This document shows positions 27,742 through 36,471 of a stretch of 64,000 nt of DNA, one piece after another. A model generated the notes under the pieces. That model was not told where the DNA came from and searched no databases. It saw only the letters and a program-made list of their open reading frames with translations. Numbering within the stretch: the stretch's first letter is position 1; each line of letters begins with the position of its first letter. The translations under genes and the position numbers were made by a program. The stretch is from Paraburkholderia graminis C4D1M (GTDB lineage: Bacteria > Pseudomonadota > Gammaproteobacteria > Burkholderiales > Burkholderiaceae), in assembly GCF_000172415.1 (NCBI RefSeq), contig NZ_ABLD01000003.1, positions 434,001 to 498,000 on the forward strand, in the 5' to 3' direction.

Positions 27742-27776
27742 ATTGAACATCACGTCCACTCATGAGGATCGACCAC

Positions 27777-28871
27777 ATGACGCAACTGAACATCGCTGCT
27801 GCATCCGCTGATACGGCTGCCCTTAACAATGCCAACGTCAACGCGAACGCCAATGCCAACGCCGACGCTGCGGGCAAACAGCTCGCGCGCTGGCGCGTCG
27901 CCGACATCGTCGCGCTGTACGAACTGCCGTTCAACGACCTGATGTTTCGCGCGCAGCAAACGCATCGCGAGCATTTCGACGCCAACACCGTGCAACTGTC
28001 GACGCTGCTGTCGATCAAGACCGGTGGCTGCGAGGAAGATTGCGCGTACTGTCCGCAGTCGGTGCATCACGACACGGGCCTGCAAGCCGACAAGCTGATG
28101 CCGGTCGACGAAGTGCTCGCCGCGGCGAAAGCCGCGAAGGAAAACGGCGCGACGCGTTTCTGCATGGGCGCCGCATGGCGCAATCCGAAGGACCGCCATC
28201 TCGAGCCGATCAAGGACATGATCCGCGGCGTGAAGGCGATGGGACTCGAAACCTGCGTGACGCTCGGCATGCTCGAGACGCATCAGGCGCAAGCGTTGCG
28301 CGAGGCCGGCCTCGATTACTACAACCACAATCTGGATACGTCGCCGGAGTTTTACGGTCAGATCATTTCGACGCGCACGTATCAGGATCGTCTCGACACG
28401 CTGGAACGCGTGCGCGATGCGGGCATCAACGTGTGCTGCGGCGGCATTGTCGGCCTCGGCGAATCGCGCCGCGAGCGTGCGGGCCTGATCGCGCAACTGG
28501 CGAACATGGAGCCGTATCCGGAATCGGTGCCGATCAACAATCTGGTGCAAGTGGAAGGCACGCCGTTGACCGGCACGGAAGCGATCGATCCGTTCGAATT
28601 CGTGCGGACCATCGCGATTGCGCGCATCACGATGCCGCGCGCGATGGTGCGCCTGTCCGCCGGCCGCGAGCAGATGGACGAGGCGTTGCAGGCGATGTGT
28701 TTTCTCGCGGGCGCGAACTCGATTTTCTACGGCGATCAGTTGCTGACCACGAGCAACCCGCAAGCCGAAGCGGACCGCAAGCTGCTCGCGCGCCTCGGCA
28801 TTCGCGCCGAAGCCGCGCAGCAGATGCCGCTCGACAAGAGCGGCTGCGAGCACGGCTGCGAACACGCGTAA
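27777..28871 (+). CDS. bioB: Biotin synthase
   Basis: A 364-residue radical-SAM enzyme that inserts sulfur into dethiobiotin. The 4Fe-4S cluster ligands are Cys85, Cys89 and Cys92 in [13 protein letters not shown]; further markers are [28 protein letters not shown] and [18 protein letters not shown] take ATG at 27777 (MTQLN), 8 bases after GAGG, over 27762. Residues 17-30 are an Asn-Ala dipeptide run ([14 protein letters not shown]), a repeat-slip tract absent from the family core. The convergent sulfate-binding gene ends 6 bases away, with no terminator between. Confidence 0.95.
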   Translation: MTQLNIAAASADTAALNNANVNANANANADAAGKQLARWRVADIVALYELPFNDLMFRAQQTHREHFDANTVQLSTLLSIKTGGCEEDCAYCPQSVHHDTGLQADKLMPVDEVLAAAKAAKENGATRFCMGAAWRNPKDRHLEPIKDMIRGVKAMGLETCVTLGMLETHQAQALREAGLDYYNHNLDTSPEFYGQIISTRTYQDRLDTLERVRDAGINVCCGGIVGLGESRRERAGLIAQLANMEPYPESVPINNLVQVEGTPLTGTEAIDPFEFVRTIAIARITMPRAMVRLSAGREQMDEALQAMCFLAGANSIFYGDQLLTTSNPQAEADRKLLARLGIRAEAAQQMPLDKSGCEHGCEHA

Positions 28872-28877
28872 AGCGCA

Positions 28878-29909
28878 TTACTTCCTGTCGACGATGATCT
28901 GATCGAAAGTCCCGCCGTCGGAGAAATGGGTTTGCTGCGCTTTCTGCCAGCTACCGAACATTTCTTCGACGGTGAAGGTCTTGATCGGCTTGAACTCCGC
29001 GGCGTGTTTCGCGAGCACGTTCTTGTCGCGCGGACGCAAGTGATGTTGCGCGATGATCTCCTGCGCGGCCGGCGACCACAGATAGTCGAGATACGCCTGC
29101 GCTTCCTTGCGCGTGCCGCGCTTGTCGACCACCTTGTCGACGATCGACACCGGCGGTGCGGCCAACAGGCTCACCGACGGATACACCGCCTCGAAATTGC
29201 CGCCGCCCACGCCGCTGTTCATCAGCGCGACTTCGTTTTCGAACGTGACCAGCACGTCGCCGATACCGCGTTGCGTGAACGTCGTCGTCGCGCCGCGGCC
29301 GCCCGTGTCGAGCACCGGCACGTTCCTGAACAGCGCCTTTTCGAAGTCGAGCGCCTGCGCATCGGTGCCGCCGTGCTGCTTGCGATAACCCCACGCGGCG
29401 AGGTACGTGTAGCGTCCGTTGCCGGACGTCTTCGGATTCGCGATCACCACTTGCACGCCGGGCTTCGCGAGATCGTCCCAGTCCTTGATGTGCTTCGGAT
29501 TGCCCTTGCGCACGAGGAACACCATCGTCGTCGTGTACGGCGCGCTGTCGTCCGGCAGACGGGTGCGCCAGTTGGCGGGCACCAGTTGGCCTTTTTCCGC
29601 GAGGAGGTCGATGTCGTTCGGCTGGTTCATCGTCACGACGTCGGCCTGCAAACCCTGCAATACCGACAACGCCTGTGCGCTCGACGCGCCATGCGACTGG
29701 CGAATCGACACCGTCTCGCCGCTCTTTTGCTTATACGCGGCGATGAAGCCCGCGTTGACGTCCTTGTACAACTCGCGCGTCACGTCGTACGACACGTTCA
29801 TCAACGACGTCTCGGCATGCGCCGCCGATATGCCGCCAGCGCCGAAGCCGAGCGTGAGCGCCGTAAAGCCGGCCGCCAGCCAGCGTGAAGTCCCCGTCTT
29901 GCCTGCCAT
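28878..29909 (-). CDS. Sulfate ABC transporter binding protein
   Basis: A 343-residue periplasmic sulfate/thiosulfate-binding protein (Sbp/CysP family). Signal peptide to about residue 32 (ISAAHA, then ETSLMNVSYDVTRELY). Family markers: SHGASSAQALSVLQGLQADVVTMNQ, WDDLAKPGVQVVIANPKTSGNGRYTYLAAW, FENEVALM and VDKRGTRKEAQAYLDYLWS. It feeds a CysTWA-type transporter that is not in the window. The gene ends 6 bases from bioB on the opposite strand. The Cys-biotin chemistry link (sulfur supply) is only suggestive. Confidence 0.92.
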   Translation of the reverse strand: MAGKTGTSRWLAAGFTALTLGFGAGGISAAHAETSLMNVSYDVTRELYKDVNAGFIAAYKQKSGETVSIRQSHGASSAQALSVLQGLQADVVTMNQPNDIDLLAEKGQLVPANWRTRLPDDSAPYTTTMVFLVRKGNPKHIKDWDDLAKPGVQVVIANPKTSGNGRYTYLAAWGYRKQHGGTDAQALDFEKALFRNVPVLDTGGRGATTTFTQRGIGDVLVTFENEVALMNSGVGGGNFEAVYPSVSLLAAPPVSIVDKVVDKRGTRKEAQAYLDYLWSPAAQEIIAQHHLRPRDKNVLAKHAAEFKPIKTFTVEEMFGSWQKAQQTHFSDGGTFDQIIVDRK

Positions 29910-30034
29910 CTTGTCCCCGCTATCGATGATAAAAACCTGTGGCCGCGCGAACGCGCAGCATCAAGCGGGATTCTAGCGGATCGCCTATACGCGGCCAGCC
30001 GGGCCGGCCCGAGCAACGCACTCGAGCCCGCGCG

Positions 30035-30637
30035 TTAAACCAGCGCGTGCTGCCCGATCTCGAGCGCTTCGTCGCGAAAGCGCAGCGGCGCCGCGCAATG
30101 CACGAGCGTGTCGATGAAATACTTGGCCCGCGGCCACGGTCCGAATCCGGCTGCGGTATTGATGTGCCCCGCATCGCCGAGATTGACGAACGCACTGCCG
30201 AAACGCTGCGCCAGTTCGCGAGCGCCGGCAAGCGGCATCCACGGATCGGTTTCGCTGCCGATCAGAATGGACGGCACGCCCAGCCGCCGCGCCTCGAACG
30301 ATCCGGCGAAGGCGAACTTTTGCGGGCTCGCGGGCGCGACGAGGAGCACGCCGACCACCTCGTTCGCATACGACGCCTGCTGCAACGCGTGCGCGGCAGC
30401 AAGACATCCGAAGCTGTGCGCGGCGAGCACGAACGGCCCGCGTTCGCGCGCGAGCAACTCGCGCAGCGAGTTGGCCCAACCGGCGACGTCCGGTGCATCC
30501 CAGTCGGCCTGCTCGACGCGCAACGAGCGCGCGAACTGGCGTTCGAGCCACGTTTGCCAATGTGCGCCCTCGCTGCCGTGCAGACCCGGAACGGTCACGA
30601 GCCGCGGCGGCCACGGCGATCTGGTGCATGAAAGCAT
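30035..30637 (-). CDS. Alpha/beta hydrolase of the RBBP9/YdeN family
   Basis: A 200-residue small serine hydrolase. The start at 30637 follows GAGGGA by 8 bases; an upstream TTG frame extension is rejected. The domain opens with VTVPGLHGSEGAHWQTWLE, has the nucleophile Ser75 in AAHSFG, an Asp in GSETDPWMPL and the catalytic His in GDAGHINTAAGFGPWP, all typical of RBBP9/YdeN proteins. Substrate unknown. It has no clear operon partners; the divergent hidden ORF and ghrA lie on the other side. Confidence 0.85.
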   Translation of the reverse strand: MLSCTRSPWPPRLVTVPGLHGSEGAHWQTWLERQFARSLRVEQADWDAPDVAGWANSLRELLARERGPFVLAAHSFGCLAAAHALQQASYANEVVGVLLVAPASPQKFAFAGSFEARRLGVPSILIGSETDPWMPLAGARELAQRFGSAFVNLGDAGHINTAAGFGPWPRAKYFIDTLVHCAAPLRFRDEALEIGQHALV

Positions 30638-30832
30638 GTCTGTCCCTCGCAAAGGGAAAACCGGGTAGTCATTGTCCCGCCGCCCGGCGCGCGGACGAAC
30701 CAAGTTTTTGTGCTTTGTTTATCGACTGAATCTGCGCGGAGCGCGAAGCCGAAAACGGACGGTCGTGCGCAAGCGCGCGGGATCGTCGGCGAAAAAGTAG
30801 AATGAAGCCTGCCCATAAAAGGAGGAGCCCTC

Positions 30833-30961
30833 ATGTCGTCAGCGTCGCGCGCCGCGCCGCAGCCGTCGCGAGCCTTGCAGCCGCCCCGCCGCCCGCCACG
30901 CCCGCACCGCGCGCGCAGCGTGAACCGGGGCCGTTGCGCGTGCAACGGTGAGGTCGCATGA
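30833..30961 (+). CDS. Small Arg/Pro-rich ORF coupled to ghrA (candidate leader peptide)
   Basis: A 42-codon ORF, missed by a length cutoff. ATG at 30833 is 5 bases after GGAGGAG within AAAAGGAGGAG, the best ribosome site I see in the window. The stop TGA (30959-30961) overlaps the ghrA ATG (30958) as ATGA. The product begins MSSASRAAPQPSR, is rich in Arg (12) and Pro, and has two Cys (CAC) near the end. Two readings remain: a real small protein translated with ghrA, or a leader that sets ghrA translation. It lacks a signal peptide and I know no family. Confidence 0.5.
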   Translation: MSSASRAAPQPSRALQPPRRPPRPHRARSVNRGRCACNGEVA

Positions 30962-31899
30962 AAGTCCTCTTCTATATGGCGAACGCCGAAGCCGCAGCCT
31001 GGCTGCATGACTTTGCGCGCGCGCTGTCGCAAGCCGATCTGCGCGAGTGGCAACCCGGCGACACCGCGCCCGCCGATTTCGCGGTCGTCTGGCGGCCACC
31101 GCGCGAGATGCTGGCCGGCCGCGCCGATTTGCGCGCGATCTTCAATCTGGGCGCGGGCGTCGATGCGATTCTCGCGCTCGAACGCGAGCAGCCCGGCACC
31201 TTGCCGCCCAATGCGCCGTTGATCCGTCTCGAAGACACCGGCATGGCGCCGCAAATGGCCGAGTATGTGACGCACGCGGTGCTGCGTTATCTGCGGCGCT
31301 TCGACGAATATGAAGCGCTGCAGCGCGAGCGCCGCTGGCAAGTGCTCGATCCGCATCCACGAGACACGTTCACGGTCGGCGTGCTCGGGCTCGGCGTGCT
31401 GGGCGCACATGTCGCGCAAACGGTCGCGCGATTCGGCATGCCGGTGCGCGGCTACAGCCGCAGCGCGAAGCAAGTGGAAGGCATCACGACGTTCGCCGGC
31501 GAAGCGCGTTTCGACGCGTTTCTCGACGGCGTGAAAGTGCTCGTCAATCTGCTGCCGCATACGCCCGATACCGCGAACGTGCTGAACACCCGCACGTTTT
31601 CGAAGCTCGCACACGGCGCGTATCTGATCAACGTTGCACGCGGCGCGCATCTGGTGGAAGCCGATCTGCTCGACGCGCTGGCAAGCGGTCAACTCGCCGC
31701 GGCCACGCTCGACGTGTTTCAGCAAGAGCCGCTGCCGCCCGATCATCCGTTCTGGCAGGAACCGCGCATTACCGTCACGCCGCACATGTCGGCGCTGACC
31801 TTGCGCGAAGAAAGCGTCGCGCAGATCGCGCAAAAAATGCTCGCGCTCGACCGCGGCGAAGCCGTCGGCGGCGTGGTGAATATCGAGCGCGGATATTGA
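30958..31899 (+). CDS. ghrA: Glyoxylate/hydroxypyruvate reductase A
   Basis: A 313-residue D-2-hydroxyacid dehydrogenase of the GhrA branch. It has the N-terminal MKVLFYMANAEAAAWL, the NAD(P) Rossmann motif GVLGLGVLGAHVA (about 142-154), and catalytic residues Arg in NVARGAHLVE, Glu in DVFQQEPLP and His in TVTPHMSALT. It reduces glyoxylate or hydroxypyruvate in the cytoplasm. Its start is overlapped by the small ORF's stop, so its translation may depend on that ORF. HMG-CoA lyase follows after 36 bases. Confidence 0.92.
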   Translation: MKVLFYMANAEAAAWLHDFARALSQADLREWQPGDTAPADFAVVWRPPREMLAGRADLRAIFNLGAGVDAILALEREQPGTLPPNAPLIRLEDTGMAPQMAEYVTHAVLRYLRRFDEYEALQRERRWQVLDPHPRDTFTVGVLGLGVLGAHVAQTVARFGMPVRGYSRSAKQVEGITTFAGEARFDAFLDGVKVLVNLLPHTPDTANVLNTRTFSKLAHGAYLINVARGAHLVEADLLDALASGQLAAATLDVFQQEPLPPDHPFWQEPRITVTPHMSALTLREESVAQIAQKMLALDRGEAVGGVVNIERGY

Positions 31900-31935
31900 C
31901 GGCGTGGAGTCACAATCACGTCAAGGAGACACAAC

Positions 31936-32862
31936 ATGGCCGTACCCCAGCAAGTGAAAATTGTCGAAGTCGGTCCGCGTGACGGTCTGCAAAACGAGAA
32001 GGATTTCGTGCCGACGGCGATCAAGGTCGAGTTGATCAACCGGCTCGCGGCAGCGGGTTTTCGCAACGTCGAAGCGGCGTCGTTCGTGTCGCCGAAATGG
32101 GTGCCGCAAATGGCCGACGGCGCCGACGTGATGGCCGGCATCGAACGGCGCCCCGGCACGATCTATTCGGTGCTCACGCCGAATCTGCGCGGCTTCGAAG
32201 GTGCGCTCGCCGCGCGCGCCGACGAGATCGTGATCTTCGGCGCGGCGAGCGAAGCGTTCTCGCAGAAGAACATCAATTGCAGCATCGCGGAAAGCATCGA
32301 GCGATTCGCGCCGGTCGCGCAGGCGGCGAAGCAGCACGGCTTGCGCATGCGCGGCAGCGTGTCGTGCGCGCTCGGCTGTCCGTATCAGGGCGAGGTTCCG
32401 GTGGCGTCGGTGGTCGATGTGGTGCAACGCTTCGCGGCGCTCGGCTGCGACGAGATCGATATCGCCGATACGATTGGCGTGGGTACGCCGAAGCGCACGC
32501 GCGAAGTGTTCGAAGCCGTGACCCGCGTGTTTCCGCGCGAGCGTCTGTCCGGGCACTTTCACGACACCTACGGCCAGGCGCTCGCGAATATCTACGCGGC
32601 GTTGCAGGAAGGCATCGAGATTTATCACGCGTCGGTGGCCGGGCTCGGCGGCTGTCCGTATGCGAAGGGCGCAACAGGCAACGTCGCAACCGAAGACGTG
32701 CTGTACTTGATGAACGGCCTTGGCATCGAAACGGGCATCGACCTCGCGCAAGTCGTGGGCATCGGCGATTTCATTTCGACGGCAATCGGCCGGCCGAACG
32801 TCTCGCGCGCGGGCAAGGCGTTGCTTGCGAAGGCGCGCAGCGAAGCGGCCAACTGCGTGTGA
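31936..32862 (+). CDS. Hydroxymethylglutaryl-CoA lyase
   Basis: A 308-residue TIM-barrel lyase that splits HMG-CoA to acetyl-CoA and acetoacetate, the final step of leucine degradation. Features: VEVGPRDGLQNEK at the N-terminus (divalent-metal Asp), SVSCALGCPYQGEV, and the signature GLGGCPYAKGATGNVATED with active-site Cys240. A good ribosome site (AAGGAG) lies upstream. The other leucine-pathway enzymes (isovaleryl-CoA dehydrogenase, MCC) are not nearby, though a LiuR-like regulator is at 9.8 kb. YbaK follows after 62 bases. Confidence 0.94.
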   Translation: MAVPQQVKIVEVGPRDGLQNEKDFVPTAIKVELINRLAAAGFRNVEAASFVSPKWVPQMADGADVMAGIERRPGTIYSVLTPNLRGFEGALAARADEIVIFGAASEAFSQKNINCSIAESIERFAPVAQAAKQHGLRMRGSVSCALGCPYQGEVPVASVVDVVQRFAALGCDEIDIADTIGVGTPKRTREVFEAVTRVFPRERLSGHFHDTYGQALANIYAALQEGIEIYHASVAGLGGCPYAKGATGNVATEDVLYLMNGLGIETGIDLAQVVGIGDFISTAIGRPNVSRAGKALLAKARSEAANCV

Positions 32863-32924
32863 GCCGAACGTAACGCAATGCTTGAGGCGCAACACCGACA
32901 CTCAAACCATCAGGACCTGAAACG

Positions 32925-33446
32925 ATGACGGACCACGCTTTTCTCGACTCCGACGACCTCACCGCATTGCCGGATTCCGCACGCCGTGTCGCGCTGCTGC
33001 TGCGCGAGCGCGGCCACGCGGGACGGGTCGTGATGCTGCCGGAAACCGGCAAGACTTCGGCCGAGGCCGCCGCGGGCCTCGGCTGTTCGGTCGCGCAGAT
33101 CGCGAAGTCGATTCTGTTTCGCCGCCGCGAAGACGACGCGCCGGTGCTGGTGGTCGCGAGCGGCGCAAATCGCGTTGATGAAAAAAAAGTGGCGGCGCAG
33201 GTCGGCGAGATTGGCCGCGCGGATGCGAAGTTCGTCCGCGAAAAAACCGGCTATGCGATCGGCGGCGTGTGTCCGGTCGGGCATGCGGTCGAACCCGTCA
33301 CGCTGATCGACGAAGACCTGCTCGCGCTCGACAGCCTGTGGGCCGCCGCCGGTCATCCGCACGCGGTGTTCAATCTGACCGCGCAGGAACTGATTGCGTT
33401 GACGGGCGCGCCGGTGGTCGACGTGGCGCTGCGCGAGACGGCCTGA
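32925..33446 (+). CDS. YbaK/ProX-type aminoacyl-tRNA deacylase
   Basis: A 173-residue protein of the YbaK/EbsC fold that hydrolyses mischarged tRNAs such as Cys- or Ala-tRNA-Pro. Family cues: [21 protein letters not shown] with the conserved Lys, [15 protein letters not shown], and [12 protein letters not shown]. The first 35 residues are an N-terminal helix typical for this group. The DUF1289 gene follows at 33452, 5 bases after the stop, forming a coupled run. Precise substrate not predictable. Confidence 0.85.
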   Translation: MTDHAFLDSDDLTALPDSARRVALLLRERGHAGRVVMLPETGKTSAEAAAGLGCSVAQIAKSILFRRREDDAPVLVVASGANRVDEKKVAAQVGEIGRADAKFVREKTGYAIGGVCPVGHAVEPVTLIDEDLLALDSLWAAAGHPHAVFNLTAQELIALTGAPVVDVALRETA

Positions 33447-33451
33447 ATCCG

Positions 33452-33679
33452 ATGACAGCGCGAATCGATCACGCAGCGACAGGCGGCGGCGTGCCGTCGC
33501 CGTGCATCAACGTGTGCCGGATGGACGCGTCGAGCGGCTGGTGCGAAGGATGCCTGCGCACCATCGACGAAATCGCCGGCTGGTCGCTCTACGATGACGA
33601 CGAAAAACGCGCGGTGTGGGACGCGCTCGAAGCGCGCCGCGCCCAATTCATCGCCCGCCAGGCGAAGGTGCAACGATGA
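33452..33679 (+). CDS. DUF1289 family Cys-rich small protein
   Basis: A 75-residue protein with the DUF1289 pattern [20 protein letters not shown] followed by [10 protein letters not shown]: four Cys in CxxxC and CxxC pairs, presumably a zinc or iron-sulfur site. The start at 33452 follows the YbaK stop by 5 bases; upstream frame extension into YbaK is rejected. The stop overlaps the MaoC start (ATGA). Function unknown. Confidence 0.82.
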   Translation: MTARIDHAATGGGVPSPCINVCRMDASSGWCEGCLRTIDEIAGWSLYDDDEKRAVWDALEARRAQFIARQAKVQR

Positions 33680-34149
33680 ACGCGGCGCCGCGCATTGTCA
33701 CCATCGGCGAGACGTTTAGCGCGACGCTCGCGCTGTCGGCGGATTCGGTGAAAACGTTCGCGACGCTCGTCAACGATCTGAACCCGCTGCATCACGACGA
33801 GGCCTATGCCGCGCAAAGCCGATTCGGCGGTCTCATCGCGTCGGGCACGCAGCCCACCGCGCATTTCATGGCGCTTCTCGCCACGCATTTTTCGACCTAC
33901 GCGCAGCCGCTCGGACTCGAGTTCGATATCAAGCTGAAGAAGGCTGCGCACGCGGGCGACACGCTCGTGATGACATGGCGTGTGCGCGATGCTTACTGGA
34001 ATCCGAGCCTGCACGGCGACCTGACGCATCTGGAAGGCACGGTCAAGAATCAGCGCGGCGAAGTGACCGTTGTGGGCGCATCGACCATTCTCGTGATGCC
34101 GAAGCCCGAAGCGTCCGTCGACGCGAGCATCAACACGGGCACGCTATGA
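33676..34149 (+). CDS. MaoC-type (R)-enoyl-CoA hydratase-like protein
   Basis: A 157-residue hot-dog-fold protein. The hydratase-2 motif is clear: [22 protein letters not shown] with Asp and His, followed by [18 protein letters not shown]. Such enzymes hydrate enoyl-CoA or act as dehydratases. The gene overlaps the DUF1289 stop (ATGA) and the following MBL start (ATGA), so all three are translated together. A specific substrate cannot be assigned; the acyl-thioester theme with the MBL enzyme is an inference from order. Confidence 0.87.
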   Translation: MNAAPRIVTIGETFSATLALSADSVKTFATLVNDLNPLHHDEAYAAQSRFGGLIASGTQPTAHFMALLATHFSTYAQPLGLEFDIKLKKAAHAGDTLVMTWRVRDAYWNPSLHGDLTHLEGTVKNQRGEVTVVGASTILVMPKPEASVDASINTGTL

Positions 34150-35084
34150 CCGAGTTGACCACTGCATTGACCATCGCATTGCCCGCATCGGTGCGCGTGT
34201 TCGAGCGCGGCTGGCTGTCGTCGAACAACGTGCTGCTCATCGACAACGACTGCGCCGCGCTCGTCGATACCGGCTACGCGACGCATGCGCAGCAAACACG
34301 TGCGCTCGTGCAACAGACACTTGGCGAGCGGCCGCTCGATCTGATCGTCAACACGCATCTGCATTCGGATCATTGCGGCGGCAACGCGTTGTTGCAAACG
34401 ACGTGGCCGTGCCGCACGCTCATTCCCGCCTGCGAAGCCGACGCGGTGCGCGACTGGGACGAAGCGCGTCTGACTTTCCGCGCGACCGCGCAGAGCTGCG
34501 AGCGCTTTGTGTTCACCGGCACGATCGCGCCGGGCGCGATGCTGCGCCTCGGCGCACTCGACTGGCAGGTGCTCGGCGCGCCCGGCCACGATCCGCATTC
34601 GCTGATGCTGTACTGCGCGGCCGAGCGCCTGCTGATCAGCGCCGACGCGCTGTGGGAAAACGGCTTCGGCGTGATCTTTCCGGAGCTCGAAGGCGAAAGC
34701 GGCTTTGCCGAGCAGCAGGCGGTGCTCGAGGCGATTGCCGCGCTCGACGTGCGCGTCGTGATCCCCGGTCATGGCGCGCCCTTCACGAACGTCGAGCAGG
34801 CGCTGGAGCGCTCTTTCTCGCGGCTCGCGTGGCTGTGGGCCGATCCGGCGCGCAATGCAAAGAATGCGCTGAAGGTATTGATCGTCTTCAAGCTGCTCGA
34901 TGTGCGCGCAACGAGCTTCGCGGCATTGCTGGAGATGCTCGACGGCGCAGCGGCAATGCGCGCGGCAGCCTTGATGCTGAGACCGCGCGGCGAGTGGCCC
35001 GCGCTTGTCAAAGCGATCGTCGGCGAGCTGGCTGCCGGGAATGGGCCGCTTACGGTGGATGGTGAAAGGATCGTCGCGCGATAG
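34146..35084 (+). CDS. MBL-fold metallohydrolase
   Basis: A 312-residue metallo-beta-lactamase-fold hydrolase, beginning in the MaoC stop codon (ATGA). The metal motif is HLHSDHCGG (His71, His73, Asp75, His76); further ligands are His in GAPGHDPHSLML, Asp in ISADALWENG and His in VIPGHGAPF. The C-terminal 90 residues are helical. It is unlike the enzyme at 8.6 kb in its C-terminus. The substrate is unknown; thioesterase-type activity would fit a MaoC partner. Confidence 0.87.
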   Translation: MTELTTALTIALPASVRVFERGWLSSNNVLLIDNDCAALVDTGYATHAQQTRALVQQTLGERPLDLIVNTHLHSDHCGGNALLQTTWPCRTLIPACEADAVRDWDEARLTFRATAQSCERFVFTGTIAPGAMLRLGALDWQVLGAPGHDPHSLMLYCAAERLLISADALWENGFGVIFPELEGESGFAEQQAVLEAIAALDVRVVIPGHGAPFTNVEQALERSFSRLAWLWADPARNAKNALKVLIVFKLLDVRATSFAALLEMLDGAAAMRAAALMLRPRGEWPALVKAIVGELAAGNGPLTVDGERIVAR

Positions 35085-35457
35085 CGCCGCAACCGGGCAT
35101 GCAATCGTGCAGTGAAGCAACGCAGCGACGTGCCGCAGCAGCGCTCACGCAAAAACCGCCGCCACAAAAAGAAAGCCGCTCAACCTGTGAAGGCGAGCGG
35201 CGGAAATTCTGTCGGACGTGATCAGCGTCTGCCCGAATGATACGCGCGCGCGATTTTCGGCCGCATCAGTGATTTCCCTACAGATGCATGACGGCGGCTG
35301 TTAACCCGCATACACGCCGGCGCGCGCAAACCGGCGCCGACATTAGCTTTGCGAACCATTAGTCCGCTGATATGAACAAACGTGGTTCGTTTGCAATCCG
35401 TAGCATTTGGGCGGTTGCATCGGCTGCCTCCGGCTGAAACAGCAAAGCGCCGCGCGT
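35085..35457. other. Intergenic, one weak hairpin
   Basis: 373 bases between the MBL gene and the convergent EamA gene. The only structure is a 7-bp stem (GCCGCTC at 35175-35181 with GAGCGGC at 35195-35201), followed by GGAAATTC and no U-tract, so a weak terminator at most. No gene-like frame with a ribosome site. Confidence 0.4.
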
Positions 35458-36357
35458 TCAAACAGACGGCGCGCGTCTTTGCGGCACGATCCGCCAGCCG
35501 AGATTGACGCCCGCGGCGGCAAGCAGAATCAGCACCGCGCCCAGCACCTGAATCCACGCGAGCGTCTGTCCGAACGCGATCCTGTCGACGATGATCGCGA
35601 CCACCGGATAGATGAACGACAGCGCGCCGGTCATCGAAGTCGGCAGCTTCTGGATCGCGCCATACAGCAGCACATACATGAGCCCGGTGTTGACGACGCC
35701 CAGCACGACCAGCTCGAGCCACTGCACGCCCGTGGCCGGCAGCGCGTCGAAACGCACGAGCGGCGCGAGCATCACCACGCCGAGCGACACCTGGATCAGC
35801 GCGATCAGATGCGGCGGCGTGCCCTTCAAATGCTTGGTGATGATCGACGACACCGCGTACATCGCCGCCGCGCCGACCGCATACCCGATGCCGACCAGAT
35901 ACTGCCCCGGCACGGCCAGTACCGCGGGTTCGACCTTCACGACGAACACGAGCCCAATGAACGCGAGCACGAGCCATAGCACCGTCGACGCGCTGATCCG
36001 CTCGCGAAACACGATTGCGCCGAGCGCGACCAGCATGAAAGGTTGCGTGTTGTAGACGGCCGTCGCCATCGAGATCGACGCACGCGAATACGCGGCGAAC
36101 AGCAGCACCCAATTGGCGACGATCGCCGCGCCGCCGAGCAGCGCGAGGCCAACCATCTTCCACGAGAACAGCTTGCGCCTGAACAGGCCGAGCACTGCGC
36201 ATACGAGCGCGAGCGTCGCGCCACCGAAAATGCAGCGGAAGAACACCACGTTAAATGCGCTTTGCTGCGACGACACGACCAGCCAGCCGATCGTGCCCGA
36301 CATCAGCATTGCCACGCTCATCTCCGCCGCGCCGCGGCGGATGTCGTTTGAAGCCAT
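35458..36357 (-). CDS. EamA-type drug/metabolite transporter
   Basis: A 299-residue inner-membrane exporter with ten predicted helices as two EamA repeats (first about 12-145, second about 155-285; LALLGGAAIVANWVLLFAAY and LGVVNTGLMYVLLYGAIQKLP are diagnostic). The start at 36357 follows GAGGATC; upstream frame extension is rejected. It is divergent from an Lrp/AsnC regulator 114 bases away, the classic arrangement for amino-acid exporters of the DMT superfamily. Amino-acid export is therefore a good guess, not a certainty. Confidence 0.9.
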   Translation of the reverse strand: MASNDIRRGAAEMSVAMLMSGTIGWLVVSSQQSAFNVVFFRCIFGGATLALVCAVLGLFRRKLFSWKMVGLALLGGAAIVANWVLLFAAYSRASISMATAVYNTQPFMLVALGAIVFRERISASTVLWLVLAFIGLVFVVKVEPAVLAVPGQYLVGIGYAVGAAAMYAVSSIITKHLKGTPPHLIALIQVSLGVVMLAPLVRFDALPATGVQWLELVVLGVVNTGLMYVLLYGAIQKLPTSMTGALSFIYPVVAIIVDRIAFGQTLAWIQVLGAVLILLAAAGVNLGWRIVPQRRAPSV

Positions 36358-36471
36358 GATTCGATCCTCGAATGGATTCCTGTATGGCAAGCAGTGTAAA
36401 TAATCCGGTCGAGCGAATACATGGATAAACTTAAGCCATACCGCCATACCACCTAAAATTCGAAGGCCGTC
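36358..36471. promoter_or_regulatory. Divergent control region of the EamA exporter and Lrp regulator
   Basis: 114 bases, AT-richer than average. It holds ATGGATAAACTTAAGCCAT (36420-36438), outer ATGG/CCAT arms around TAAACTTAAG, and a GCCATACCGCCATACC direct repeat after it. Lrp-type regulators often bind imperfect AT-centred palindromes of about 15 bp, so this may be the operator. Confidence 0.35.
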
